A stretch of DNA of 64,000 bases from Ashinkailepas kermadecensis (taxonomy: Eukaryota; Arthropoda; Thecostraca; Neolepadidae). Of this stretch, positions 47,102 to 58,735 are shown piece after piece (position 1 is the first letter of the stretch; every line of letters starts with the position of its first letter). The stretch covers positions 110,001 through 174,000 of the forward strand of contig JAOTOM010004793.1 of assembly GCA_034440615.1 (NCBI GenBank), given 5' to 3'. Under the pieces are notes generated by a model. The model had not been told where the DNA came from, did not search any database, and worked only from the letters and a program-made list of their open reading frames with translations. Position numbers and translations under genes: made by a program.

Positions 47102-47198
47102 TGCTTCGGTACGGCCTTATTGCCGTCTCGCTCTTCACCATCCTCGCCATCACCATCAACCGTTACGTTCTCATAGCCCACCCCGACATATACTGCAG
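47068..47198 (+). CDS. moody: moody/Tre1-like GPCR, exon coding TM3 and NRY motif
   Basis: This 131-bp exon codes for VHGEALCVLFPVLRYG, which holds the TM3 Cys expected to pair with ECL2, and then TM3 ending ITINRYVLIAHPDIYC. NRY replaces the usual DRY of class A receptors; an NRY followed by V/I-L-I is characteristic of Tre1 and moody. It joins the TM2 exon in phase 0 and ends with two bases of an Arg codon (AG) before GTACAT, phase 2. The first base of the next exon (A at 58736) completes AGA. The start was chosen at 47068 because only this AG keeps the frame. Confidence 0.87.
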
Positions 47199-47340
47199 GT
47201 ACATGGGCGTAGTAGGAACGTTTGACAAGGTGGAAAGAGGGCTCAAGTTTCGTATGTGTTTGGAAAGGATCAAGCGCCCTCATGTTCATTTGAGGCCATC
47301 CAAAAATGTATGTTTTTTCGATCGGTAAGTCAGCTTCTCG

Positions 47341-47552
47341 GGGGGGGAGAGTGATTTTTTTAGGCGTGCCGGACCATGAAGGTCATTTGCGCCGCCTTTA
47401 AAGCGAGTACGTTACCTGTCTGTCTATAAAGCGAGCGTGTGTGATTGGGCAAGTGGACATTTACGTTAAGGAATTTTGCGTCAGTTTGCGTGATATTTTA
47501 GGTGCTGAAGGCGATGGTCTGGGTTGGGGACAGTTTCCTGTTGTTTAAATGG
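47341..47552 (+). repeat. Dispersed 205-bp repeat with TATA-like box, copy 2
   Basis: Aligned with 12632-12838 over its whole length, with TCTATAAAGCGAGCG in place of ACTATAAAAGCGGG. See that entry for the shared motifs. Confidence 0.8.
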
Positions 47553-47639
47553 TTTAGTTTTACTTTACTCCTCCACAAAATAATTTGTAGTTTTGGGTGG
47601 GGTTGGAGGTGTTGTGAGAGTGACGAGAAGTTGATTTTG

Positions 47640-48043
47640 CCAGGGTGCCGGCTTTAGCCTACTCTTATCGAAGAGCACCGAGGGATCTTTACCGTGCGAA
47701 CAAGGAGGTAATTGTTCATACCGCCTATCACGCCGGCTGCCGCGGTTTAGTTGTTAGTAGCGGGTTAGTCTAAGCATGCCATGCAGGGTTGTCAGTTGGG
47801 TTAGTACGGTGTTTTGCAATTCAGCTCTTCTATTTCCGCTGTTCCTCTGGGTAGCCGTTTACGTTATGAGTTGCTAGGCAAATCGGCTCATCTACGTCCG
47901 ATGGCTCCTCTGGGTAGTCGTTTTACGTAATGCTAATTTGTATTTTTATTTTTCGCTTTTGTTTTCCTAAAGCAAGTCGGTTCATCTACTTCCGACGGCA
48001 CCGCTAGGTAGCCATTTATTTCTAATTGAGAAGCAAATCGGCT
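47640..48043. repeat. Imperfect repeats of AAATCGGCTCATCTACGTCC
   Basis: Three imperfect copies near 47880, 47970 and 48030 of a segment with CTCTGGGTAGYCGTTTACG and AAATCGGCTCATCTACG. Unit lengths differ (about 65 to 100 bp). Confidence 0.6.
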
Positions 48044-48048
48044 CATGT

Positions 48049-48150
48049 ACGCAGTGGCGTCGCCACGAAATTCTTCCAGGGGGGGCAAGGTCGGAAGGGG
48101 GCCTCCTGTTCCCAGAAAGGGGGCCTCCATTGTGTTAGGGTCTCATATTG
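48049..48150 (+). mobile_element. Possible transposon end, CAGTGGCGTCGCCACG
   Basis: CAGTGGCGTCGCCACGAAAT followed by G runs resembles hAT-type transposon ends. The reverse complement near 55553 starts GGGCGTCGCCACCGGGGGC and also enters G runs, so the two could be the opposite ends of one insertion that holds the A-tract arrays. This is a weak call. Confidence 0.35.
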
Positions 48151-49340
48151 TTTTCAGGCTCTTACTATGGTTCGAGAATGGGGAACATGATTTGATATTG
48201 GTGTTTTGTTTGTTCTTGGCATGGTGCATCATTTACTCAAAACGCAATAGCACTAATAATTTTCGCTGAAAACTGGGTCATACCAGGGTATAAATAAGTA
48301 ATATTTGGATAAATACATAAGTGCCAAAACAAACCAACGTCTCAATGCTTTCTCGAATCTTCCCGCTGGCCTCTAGATTGCAGCGAGCTGGCGGGGCTGG
48401 TGCTAAGCATATCTTACAGATATCTCCCATTGATCAACCCACTTTTAAGTCCTCCAAGTCTTACTGAATATAGCTAGACTCATCACTACTGTTATTTATT
48501 CCCACCAGCTTGATGTCATACGCAAAGCTTGAACGATCATTTCTCAGTCATAGGACGACAATTTCGCAAAGGTGACAACGAGAAGTGGATTGCATTGGTT
48601 TTCTGAGCGCCATCTTAGGAATTTGTTTCTTTTTATAACATTTGGTGCTGGCTGCAAGGCAACTGTCACACGAGCTAAAATATATCCTCAGCGAATAAAT
48701 TTACGGCAAGAACAAGCATTGAACAGCAATGCATAAATGACAATGCAACAATGCAACAATGTCAGTGCATACATAATCCAAACCTTCAAATTCCACGCCG
48801 TTACGCCCATCGTTTTCGCTGTGCTGTACCGTTTTGTAAATGACTGAGCCTGCATGATTAGAGCTTCCCAGCTCTAACCATACCGGCTCAAATAACAGAA
48901 AAGAAGTTTGTTGGAAGAAAATGCATTTAAAAACATCATTCATCCCATTTTATATGGGGCATGGATGTTGTATTGTATGCTTGTGAGGGGTAATTTGTCC
49001 CCTCAATGTTGGTTTTGCCCCATGGGCGTATGTTTCGGAAAATTATTGAGGGACCAGTGGAGTACCTATATTTGCGTCAAGCAGGAGGGGGCAAACGGAT
49101 TTGCAGGGGAGGGGGGGAGGCACCTACGCCCATTAAAAAGTCCTTGGATTTCGACCGCTATTTTGTCAAAGGGGACATTTCGAAATAATATAATTAGTCA
49201 TCAACTAAATTGTCCTGTGGAGGGGCCTAGTCTACCACTATGGTTTCTGATTGGTCGGATTTCAACCCTAACTCCACCACCCAGTTCTAAGGTTTTATTT
49301 TGGTACCTTGATATGTTACCTCACACTGCTGAAATTACAC
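48151..49340. other. Intron sequence, no gene seen
   Basis: No recognised gene. G/C-run motifs around 48985-49120 (GTCCCCTCAATGTTGGTTTT) resemble the inner blocks of the interspersed element at 11608. Confidence 0.5.
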
Positions 49341-50120
49341 CTATACCACAAAACCGGATCGGTATCCCAAAAATTCAAGCTGGAGCCCTCCAAAAAAGGA
49401 GAGATTCCAACAAATAAATGTCCGGATCAGGAAAATGGCTCTGGAGCATCGAACATTTTTCTCCAGATGCCTTTAAAAATTGCGTATGGCACCGAAAAGC
49501 ATGCCGGATCTCGAAAAATCGAGGTGGGATGCAAAAACATGGCGCCAGAGGCTCGAAAAATCAGGCCGGGATTCGAACATAAAACCCAGAAAAGATCCAC
49601 AAAAATCGAGGTGAGCACAGAAAGCTGGCGTTGGGTCCCCGGAACCACGCGCCTGGGCGCGATAAGTCGCGCTGGGACCCAGAAAAATAACACCGAAGCC
49701 CCAAAATCGTACTGGGGCCCCACAAATGTGCATTAGAAGCCCCAAATATACACAGCGGGACCCTAAGAGTACAACGGTGCCCGAAAATACAACTAACCTT
49801 CCAAAGCGCACCGAGTCTCCCAAAAAGCGATAGGGCCTTAAAACATGCGTTGCAGCCCTCAATAAACATGCCGGGAGCTCGAAAAAGAATACACTGCAAG
49901 CTCGCAAGGCGCACAGGGGCCATGAGAACGCACAAGGGCCTGAAAAAGAGGCTTGGCCACAAAAGACAACATGGTTCCAAAACATACAAAACGACTGGGC
50001 GCTAAATAAACACATCAGGATCTTCGAAAACGCCCTGCCACGTAAAACATACTCGGTGCACAAAAAAGCAACAAAGCCCTAAAACGAGCAGTGTTTCGAA
50101 GATGTATTAGGCCCACAACT
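49341..50120 (+). repeat. A-tract/GGGGCC array, copy C (left arm of inverted duplication)
   Basis: Diverged 20-21 bp units with GAAAAATC- and CCAAAA-type A-tracts. The whole segment aligns in reverse complement with 50590-51385. Examples are ACCGGATCGGTATCC at 49352, GGTGGGATGCAAAAACATGG near 49524 and AAACGAGCAG near 50083. It also aligns with parts of 10205-11390. Confidence 0.85.
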
Positions 50121-50589
50121 TCAATTTAAAATGTATTACCCACCACTTTAAAATACAAAATTTCACAATTTCAGGGATTCCAGTTCGTAGCACCCGGTCG
50201 CCACGACGGCAACGTCAGTGCACGTGCACACCCATCTTTCGTATTCGGTGCATTCGCCACACTTCGTGCGATGCTACGGCCTCTGCGAGGCCTTCTGCGT
50301 TTTGCAAATTGCTGCCACATGATACAATTGCGCCATATTTGACGTGATGGAATGCTTCGTATGGGCGTTCGCTGCGAAAAGTCGATTGATTAAATTCGAT
50401 CATTAGTTTCCTACTTTCCACATTTTCTGGTAGTTATGAAATGCGGTTTCCGCTGAGGTTCGATGCAGTTCATATCTTTGCTGCTATCCTCCCAGATTGG
50501 CTACCGAACCGAGGCCCTGCCTCAGTATTCTTGTTTGGACCCATTGCGTCTCTCTTGCTCTATGATTGTGTATTATGGCTTCAATCCAT

Positions 50590-51385
50590 TTTTGTTAGGG
50601 GCCTAAAACATTTTCGAACCCCCTGCTCGTTTCATGGTTTGTTGCATTTTTGCGCACCGAGGTTTTTTTGACGTGTCAGGGCGTTTTCGAAGACCCCGAT
50701 GTGTTTATTTAGCGCCCGGTCTTTTTGTTTGTTTTGGAACCATGTTGCCTTTTGCGGCCTCAACCACTTTTTCAGGTCCTTGTGCGTTATCATGACCCCT
50801 GTGTGCCTTGAGAGCTTCCGGTATATTTTTTAGACCTCCCGGTATGTATATTTATGGCTGCAACGCATGTGTTAAGGCCCTGTCGCTTTTTGTGAGACTC
50901 TGTGCGCTTTGGAGGGCCAGTTGTATTTTCGGCCCCCGTTGTGCTCTTAGGGTCCCGATGTGTCTATTTTGGGCTTCTGACGCACAGTTGTGGGGCCCCA
51001 GTACAATTTTGGAGCTCCGGTACGATGTTTCTAGGTCCCAGAGAGGCTTATCGCGCCTAGGCGCGTGGTTCCGGAGACCCAACCCCAGTTTTCTGGGCTC
51101 AATACGATTTTTGTGAAGCCTTTCTGATTTTTTAAAAGTCCGAATCCCGGCCTGATTTCTCGTGCCCTTGGCGCCATGTTTTTGTATCCCACCTCGATTG
51201 TTCGAGATCCGGTTTGTTTTTTCGGTGCCGTATGCAATTTGTGAAGGCATCTGATAATATGTTCGGTGCTCCAGAGCCATTTTTTTAACCTGGGCATTTA
51301 GTTGTTGGAATCCCTCCTTATTTTGGAGGGCTCCAGCTTGATTTTTTCGGATACCGATCCGGTGTTTGTGGTTACACTGTGCTTA
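50590..51385 (-). repeat. A-tract/GGGGCC array, copy D (right arm of inverted duplication)
   Basis: Reverse complement of copy C at roughly 75-80% identity by eye. Unrelated open frames on opposite strands of the two arms give similar pseudo-proteins (for example GCNACVKALSLF versus GCNACFKALSLF), which confirms the alignment over hundreds of bases. Confidence 0.85.
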
Positions 51386-52215
51386 CGTGTGGCCCAAGAC
51401 GCTAATTTTTGAGAGCCTCGACGGTACTACCGATGGGAATTGTGGGTCCCGAGCGCGATATTTGAGGTGCCTGGTTCGAGTTTGTGGGACGCGTTGTATT
51501 TAGCTGTGGCCCCAACGTGATTTTGGCGGTTCCTGTTGCAATTTTTCGGGCCTCGGAGCGAGTTTTCCGGGGCTCGCCGTATTTATTGGGAGACCCATAC
51601 GCGAATTCTGGTGGACCGACGCGAATTTTGGTGGTCCCAGCGCGATTTTTGAGGCCCCGGCACGATTCTTGGGAGCTTATCCCTCTCAGGATGGAGGGGG
51701 CATTTGCCCCTTTGATATAGCATTGCGGCCACTGAAGGAGTTGTTTTTGTCCCAGAGTGACATTCCGATTACGGATTGATTTTTGGGGCAGCTGCAACTT
51801 TTGGGGCCCCGGTGCGACCTTCTGGGCCTCCAGTGTGATTTTCAAGGGCTGCGACGCGACTTTTTTTAGTCCAATGTGATCTTTTGGGCCCCGACGTCAT
51901 TCTCTTGGATCCCTAGCGCGAGCTATAGCGGCCTCGACACTTTTTTGGGGTCCAATGCGCTTTGGGTGCTTTTGGCGTCATTGTTGGGCCCCCAAAGTTA
52001 TTATCCATGTCCGGATTGTTTTTCGTTGCTCCGGCTTCATTTGTTTTGGTCCCAATCAGACTGTTGGGGCACGGTACGACCTGTCGTGCCCCTGGCATGA
52101 TTGTGGTGGTCCGGGCGTGAATTTTTGGTACCCCAGGCTCAGCATAATTTTTTGGGGCCCCGCCGGATCTTTTGGGGCCCATATCGTGATTTTAAAGTAC
52201 CCAGACACGACTCCT
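51386..52215 (-). repeat. A-tract/GGGGCC array, copies D2
   Basis: Continues copy D in the same orientation. On the - strand a head CAGTGGCCGCAATGC at 51733, then TGCCCCCTCCATCCTGAG and CTCCCAAGAAT, parallels the head of copy B at 18370-18500. The part from 52200 to 51740 aligns with the body of copy B, for example AACAAATGAAGCCGG. So at least two head-to-tail copies lie here. Confidence 0.78.
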
Positions 52216-53640
52216 ACTATTTCTTAATTGTTTCTTCTTGCAAATTATAGGCCTCCTGTCGCGTCTTAAGGGTCTCGTCTCATTTCCTAGAGCCTTTTTA
52301 CTGGTTTTCGACGTCTCCTTGTGTGTCCTACCCTCCTCCATATTCAATGGTCCTCCTCTCCCGTCTTGGAGGGCTTCCTCTTGCATTCTGGGGACCCTTT
52401 AACAAGGCATGGGGCTTCCTCTCATCTTCGAGGGGCATTCTCTGCCAAATTAGGGGCCTCCTGCCACGCCTCGTGGGCCTCTTCCTTTATCATGGCAAAG
52501 CCTTACCCGTTTTGAGGGATCTTCAATTTTGGAAACCTCACCTCTTCCATACCTGCTACCACTCCCATCTTAAGGGCCTCCTCTCATTTCCTCGGAACTC
52601 TTTCCGGTTTCCGGGGTCTCATTTGGTCCTGGAGACCTACTCCTTCTTGAGGGACTCCTCTCGAGTCCGGCAGATGCCTTATTTCTCTTCTAGAGGCCTT
52701 CTTTTTCAAATTAGGGGCCTCCTCTCACGTCTTGGGGCCTCCTGCTCTGCGTGTGGATTCGATCTTTACCCATCTTAGGAGTGGTCTCTTATCTCCTGGT
52801 GGACTCCTCTTCTCTTCCAGGCGCCTCCTCTGCCAAATTACTGCCAACCTTTCCTATCTTATTGGCCTTGTTATTTCCCGGGGACCTTCTTAGCCGTCTT
52901 CGAGCCTTCTTTTCCGCCTGGGAGCCATTTCTCTTATCCAATGGCCTTTCTCTCCTATTTTAGGGGCCTCCTCGTTCATCATGGGGTCTCATTTCCAATC
53001 TTGTGTCGTTCTCTTCCCAATTAGGTGCCTCTTGCCACGTCTCTGGATCGTCCTTTTCTATCTCGGTGGAACCTCACCTGTTTGGGGCCTGCTTTTGCGT
53101 CTCCGAAACCTCATCTCATATCCACTGGCTTCCTTTTCCGTCTTAGGGCCTCCTCTCATATTCTGTGGCCTCCTTTCCGGTGTTGGGGCCTCCTTTGCAA
53201 TCCTGGTTTCCTCCGTGCCATTTTTGACACTCTCTTGATTTCTGGGGACTCCTACCCTCTCCTAGGTGACTCCTTTTTTAAATCAGGGGCCTCCTCTCAC
53301 GTCATGGGGGCCTCCTTATCTGTGTTTGGAGCCTCATTATCCTCTTAGCAGGGTGCTTTTGCGTCCTAGTCCTAGATTTTCTCTTCTAGGGTCCTCCTCT
53401 TCCAAAATATGGGCCTCATCTGGCTGGTCTCGGTGGCCTTCTCTCATTCATGCGGAGACCTTCTTACCCGTCTTGGGGCCCCTATTGCGTCCGGAGAAAT
53501 CTCCCCTATCTTGTCTTAATTTTATATTGCAGGGGCATCCTCTTCCGTCTTGGGGGCCTCGTTTTCCAAATTAAGACTATCCTGCCACCCATCGGAAGCC
53601 TTTTCGTCTAACCTGGGTGGCTTCTTGCCCGTATCGGTGG
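52216..53640 (-). repeat. Degenerate 20-bp GGGGCCTCCTCTC array
   Basis: Diverged 20-30 bp units with the core GGGGCCTCCTCTC and T-runs, a transition between the degenerate GGGGCC arrays and the homogeneous array to the right. Frames on the + strand read as Leu/Ser/Pro/Gly-rich pseudo-proteins. Confidence 0.75.
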
Positions 53641-55340
53641 CATCCTTTCCGTCCTGAGGGCCTCCTTTTCGTACTGGGGGCCTCCTTTTCGTCCTGGGGC
53701 CTCCTTTTCATCCTGGGGGCTACCTCCCAATCTCTGTTCTACGTCTTAGGGGACTCCTTTTCGTCCTTAGGTGCATCCTTTTCGTTCTGGGGGCCTCTTT
53801 TTTCGTCCTGGGGCCTCCTTTTTGTCCTGCGGGCCTCCTCCCAATCTCTGTTCTACGTCTTGGGTGCTTCCTTTGCGTCCTGGGGGCATCCTTTTCGTCC
53901 TGGGGGCCTCCTTTTCGTCCTGGGGGCCACCTCACAATCTCTGTTATACGTCTTAGGGGCCTCTTTTTCGTCCTGGGTGCCTCCTTTTCGTCCTGGGGCC
54001 TCCTTTTCGTCATGGGGGCCACCTCCCAATCTCTGTTCTACGTCTTAGGGGCCTCCTTTTCGTCCAGGGGGCCTCCTCCCAATCTCTGTTCTACGTCTTG
54101 GGTGCTTCCTTTGCGTCCTGGGGGCATCCTTTTCGTCCTGGGGGCCTCCTTTTCGTCCTGGGGACCTCATCCCAATCCCTGTTCTACGTCTTGAGAGCAT
54201 CCTTTTCGTCCTTGGGTGCATCCTTTTCGTCCTGGGGGCCTCCTTTTCGTCCTGGGGCCCACCTCCCAATCTCTGTTCTACGTATTGGGGCCTCCTTTTC
54301 GTCCTGGGGGCCTCCTCCCAATCTCTGTTCTACGTCTTGGGGCCTCCTTTTCGTCCTGGGGGCCTCCTTTTAGTCCTGGGAGCCTCCTCCCAATCTCTGT
54401 TCTACGTCTTGGGGGCCTCCTTTGCGTCATGGGGGCATCCTTTTCGTCCTGGTGGCCTCCTTTTAGTCCTGGGGGCCTCCTTTTCGTCCTGGGGACCTCC
54501 TTTTCGTCTTGGGGGCCTCCTTTTCGTTCTGGGTGCCTCCTTTTCGTCCTGGGGGCCTCCTTTTCGTCCTGGGGACCTCATCCCAATCACTGTTCTACGT
54601 CTTGGGGGCCTACTTTTTGTCCTTGGGTGCATCCCTTTCGTTCTGGGGGCCTCCTTTCGTCCTGGGGGCCTCCTTTTAGTCATGGGGGCCTCCTCCCAAT
54701 CTCTGTTCTACGTCTTGGGTGCCTCCTTAGCATCCTGGGGGCATCCTTTTCGTCCTGGGGGCCTCCTTTTCGTCCTGGGGCCCACCTCCCAATCTCTGTT
54801 CTACGTCTTAGGGGCCTCCTTTTCGTCCTGGGGGCCTCCTTTTCGTCCTGGAGACCTCATCCCAATATCTGTTCTACGTCTTGGGGGCCTCCTTTTGTCT
54901 TGGGTGCATTCCTTTCGTCCTGGGGGCCTCCTTTTCGTCATGGAGCCTCCTTTTCGTCCTGGGGGCCTCCTTCCAATCTCTGTTCTACGTCTTAGGGGCC
55001 TCCTTTTCGTCCTGGGGACCTCATCCCAATCTCTGTTCTACGTCTTGGGGGCCTCCTTTTTGTCCTTGGGTGCATTCCTTTCGTCCTGGGGGCCTCCTTT
55101 TCGTCCTGGGGGCCTCCTCCCAACCTCTGTTCTACGTATTGGGGCCTCCTTTTCGTCTGGGGGCCTCCTTTTCGCCTGGCCTTTTCTTCCTGGGGGCCTC
55201 CTCCTAATCTCTGTTCTACGTCTTGGGGCCTCCTTTTCGTCATGGGTGCCTCCTTTTCGTCATAGGGGCCTCCTTTTCGTCATGGGGCCTCCTTTTCGTC
55301 CTGGGGGCCTCCTTCCAATCTCTGTTCTACGTCTCTTATA
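53641..55340 (-). repeat. Homogeneous two-module 20-bp array
   Basis: Module A is the 20-mer CCTCCTTTTCGTCCTGGGGG, at an exact 20-bp period (for example TTTTCGT at 54481, 54501, 54521 and 54541). Module B, about 32 bp with CAATCTCTGTTCTACGTCTT, interrupts it at 18 places: 53728, 53842, 53935, 54027, 54080, 54173, 54267, 54319, 54391, 54583, 54697, 54790, 54863, 54974, 55027, 55121, 55205 and 55316. Nearly all spacings fit 52 plus a multiple of 20. Long open frames on both strands follow from the 20-bp period without stops and are not genes. Confidence 0.95.
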
Positions 55341-55599
55341 GAGACCTGATTATATTTCCTGGGGGCCTCGTCAGTCTTGAGGCCTCATTGACAGTATGAT
55401 CTTCTGTCCCGTCGGCCTCCTTGCTCACCTTTTTTGCTGTGCATTTGCGGATTGGGGGCCTCCTCAAATTTCAGGGGGGCGGCGCCCCCCAGTTTCACGG
55501 CAGGGGGGGCGACTGCCCCCCTGCCCCCGGTGGCGACGCCCTTGCATGTACGTCCGACGCCATGCGGGAATGGCTATTTACGTGTTTCCTTCGAGTGTT
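55341..55599. other. G/C-run head of the array and LINE 3' flank
   Basis: The stretch 55440-55553 alternates G and C runs (GGCGGCGCCCCCC, GGCGACTGCCCCC) and on the - strand starts GGGCGTCGCCACCGGGGGC, which may be the head of the array. No gene. Confidence 0.5.
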
Positions 55600-58500
55600 T
55601 CGCGGTCATGCATTGCGAGTTGATGTGAGTGTTGGTGGTGTGGTGCCTACAATGCCCCTGCTAGTTGTGTGGCATACAGATATTCAAATAGCAATTGAAG
55701 GAGTTCTGGGTGCTTGTCACCGATAAGCGATGGAAGCGATAAGGTGATGCCCTCTTTTTGGAAGAATGCCTTAAGTGGTTGTCCTTTGGAGCTAAAGCAA
55801 CTACATTCTAGCAGGATGTGGCTTATGCTTAACGTGGTGTTGCAGGTGCCGCAGTGTGGTGTTGTGTATTGGTCACCCTCCAATTGGGGCTGTGTTAGTT
55901 TTGTGCAACCGGTTCTAAGTCTAGTGAGGATGACCTCTTTTTGTCGGTGAGATTGATTTGATGAGTTCCATGTACCTATTGTTGGTTTGATGGCGTGGGT
56001 GTGGTTGGATTTGTGTTGTGTTGAGTTGTGTTGTGTCCATTTGTTCTGTTGATGTTGGCGAATGTGGCGTTGTAGGAGTGCTTTGCAGTCGTCTACCGAA
56101 TATTCCATGCTAGTGTAAGTGTTCAATGCTAAGGCTTGCTTTGCGAGCCGATCTGCTTCTTCGTTACCTGGGATGCTGGCGTGGCCCGGAATCCAGAGGA
56201 AAGAAAGGTTTAACTTTACGTTATGGGCCACGAATTGTTGGATTATATCAATGAAGTGATGTGGACAGTCGTGGGTGTTGGTAATTGACTGGAGGACAGA
56301 TTTGGAGTCTGAGCAAATTACTACGTTTCTAGCTTTACGTCTCTTGAGACTGGTGATGGCGGCCAAAATGGCGACTGCTTCAGCGGAGTAGATGGAAAAG
56401 TTGTCCGGTATACGCTTTGAAAGTATGAGACCTGCTCCAGTGATGCCGATGCCTAACTTTGCCTCGTGTTTCGACCCATCCGTGAATACCAGTGATTTGT
56501 GTTTGTTGTCATCGGCGAACTTGTGGAAGAGGCCAAGAATTTCCGCCGATGTGATAGTGGATTTCTTTTCCGATATCAAGTACTCGACCTTTGGTTGACT
56601 GAAAGTCCAAAATGGCCCAGTGGGCGGTCGAGTTGCAGTGAATGGCATTGCGAAGTTTAGATCTGAGAGAGCCGTGGAAATTCGAATGCTATATGGTGGA
56701 AGCTTGCGCGCAAATCGGATCTTGTCGTATCTATCAGGCGTAAAGCAGCGCTGTGCTGGATGATTTTTGATGGACTTGACTTTGATGTGGTAGCGGCACA
56801 GCTGTTGTGTCCTCCGGTCGTGGAGTGGAGGCGTGTTTGAGTCCACTAGTAGACTGACTATCGGTGTGGTGCGAAGGGCCCCTGTGGCTGCACTGATGCA
56901 GCTGTTTTGGATAATTTCTAATTTTCGGCTCTGGCTTTCTGAAATGGTGGCAAAAATGATGCTGTTGTATTCTAGGATGGGTCGTATGATTGATGTGTAC
57001 AGTCGTAGTAGTGTTTTCCTGTCTCCGCCCCAGTCTGTGCCTGCAAGTGCTCGGAGTATGTTGACGCGCTTCGCACATCGCTTTGAGATGGTGGTGATGT
57101 GGGTGTTGAAACTGAGTTTTTTCGTCTAAATGTACTCCTAAGAACTTGAAGCATTTCACCTGTTCGATGGCCTTGCCATCGATTTTAAGTAGAGTTTTGG
57201 GTGTTGGGCGGAGACGGCTATATGTGACGGTGGCCGATTTTTCTGCGGACAGGGTTAAGCCCCAAGTTTTGCACCACTTTGCAATGTGGTCTAGTCCTGC
57301 TTGAATTGTTTTTTCCCCTTTAAGGAAGCATTGTGATGTTGTCCAAATGGCTATGTCGTCCGCGAAAAGTGAGTACTTAAGTGAAGTGTCAGTGTGGTCA
57401 GCAAGTATGTCGTTGATCATGATGATGAAGAGGCTCGGTGAGAGCACGCTCCCCTGAGCCAGGCCCTGCTCCTGTGTTGTGGTGTTTGATGTGACACTGC
57501 CGCATCGGACCTTAAGGGTCCTGTCTCTAAGGAAGTTGAGAATAAAGTGTGCCATGTGTCCGCGTAGGCCTATCTTGTGGAGTTTGTGTGCCAGTGCGGA
57601 TTTGTGTACTCGGTCAAATGCGGCAGTGATGTCCAAGTAGGCAGCTACTGTTGTGCGTTTGATGCGTAGACCACTTTTTATGTCATGTACTAATCTAATG
57701 AGATTGTCTGTGGTTGATTTTTGACGCTGGAAGCCGCACTGAAATTCGTCGAGCAGGTCGTTGTGTCTCAGAAATTTCCTCAATCGTGTGTTGACCATAC
57801 GTTCGACTAACTTGCTGGCACAGCTAGTGAGTGAGATGGGTCTATAACCTTTTGGGGTGGAGTGATCTTTGTGCGGCTTTGGCAATGGAATGACTACGCT
57901 CTCTCGCCAGGATGCGGGAAACGTGTCGCTTTCGTACAGTTCATTTATGGCCGCTAGTAGGTACGTTAGAGAGTTTTTGCTAAGTCGCTTAAGAAACTGG
58001 TAATGGATGTCGTTCGGCCCAACCGACGTGTTTCCACACTTGCTGAGAGCAAGGTGTAATTCGTGCATGTAAACGACTGATTGTAGATCTCTCTATTGAT
58101 AGAGCTGAAATTTGCTTTGGAGGCAAGGGCGTCTAGTGCGCTTACTATAGTGGTGTCGTAGTTGCTGTTGCCAGATACGCTGGCGTAGTGTAGTTTAAAG
58201 TGGTCTACGACTTGTTGTGGGTCAGTGATGTGCTGTCCTTTCACCGTCAGCTGGGGGAATGGGCCTGGTGGTGGGCGTTTCAGGTTGAAGCGCTTCATCA
58301 GGTCCCAGATTCTGCCGGTAGGGGTGAACCTATTGAATTGAGAAGCAAAAGCCTGCCAACTGTTTTGCCGCGCTGTTCGAATTGTGTACCGGCAGTGTTT
58401 TTGAGATTGTCTGTATGCTGAGAGGTGTGCTTCGCACACGCATCTTTTGAATTGTTTGTGGGCACGGCGCCGTGCTGCGATTGCCCTTTGACAGTCCGGA

Positions 58501-58640
58501 GTCCACCATGGCGTAGATGCCTTTTTCCTAGGTTTGTTACTTTTCGGAACTTCGCATTTGTCAACATCAGTATCGCTAGGTCCATCCAGTACTTTCCGTG
58601 GAGCTCCGCTTCTGGCCTCTACTGTTGAGGTGTAGGTCAG
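55600..58640 (-). mobile_element. 5'-truncated I-type LINE
   Basis: A - strand element with the end of the endonuclease-to-RT linker, complete reverse transcriptase and complete RNase H. ORF1 and the endonuclease core are missing. It ends about 95 bp upstream of the receptor's last exon. The 3' boundary near 55600 is approximate. Confidence 0.85.
55647..58640 (-). pseudogene. I-type LINE ORF2 (reverse transcriptase and RNase H)
   Basis: From right to left: the linker WWTPDCQRAIAARRRAHKQF near 58500; after a frameshift near 58070 the reverse transcriptase, with GYRPISLTSCASKLVERMV near 57820, QCGFQRQKSTTDNLIR, AYLDITAAFDRVH, GLAQGSVLSPSLF (normally GVPQGSVLSP), the catalytic FADDIAIW near 57350 and KFLGVHLDEK. 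A frameshift near 57118 moves to the RNase H frame, open from about 57110 to 55647: FTDGSK, SAEAVAIL, CSDSKSVL and WIPGHASIPGNEEADRLA. The RNase H keeps all expected acidic residues. Only about two frameshifts are seen, so this copy is younger than the one at 27-33 kb. Confidence 0.9.
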
Positions 58641-58735
58641 GGTAACAACGGATGATGAACAAAATGTGCGTAAAGCGACACTGGTATAAGTTTCTGAGCT
58701 ATGCGCTGATGGGCGAATACGCACTCTTTTTCCAG

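Larger units (their letters stand above)
47199..58735 (+). other. Receptor intron 2, 11.5 kb
   Basis: It runs from GTACATGGG to GCACTCTTTTTCCAG, phase 2. It contains the second copy of the TATA-bearing dispersed repeat, the inverted and 20-bp A-tract arrays, and an I-type LINE whose 5' end lies less than 100 bp before the 3' splice site. Confidence 0.82.

Noticed and set aside
49473..50063. 196-codon - strand frame with Cys/Phe-rich repeats, similar to a + strand frame at 50808-51116
   Set aside because: The similarity of the two translations is explained by the inverted duplication of a non-coding array.
53641..55340. CRISPR-like regular repeat pattern
   Set aside because: The spacers are themselves 20-mer repeats, not unique sequences, and the context is eukaryotic.
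53617..55341. Long + strand frames rich in Gly, Leu, Pro, Ser and Phe (up to 334 codons)
   Set aside because: Translation of the 20-bp array; all frames are open on both strands and no start context, domain or splice site is present.
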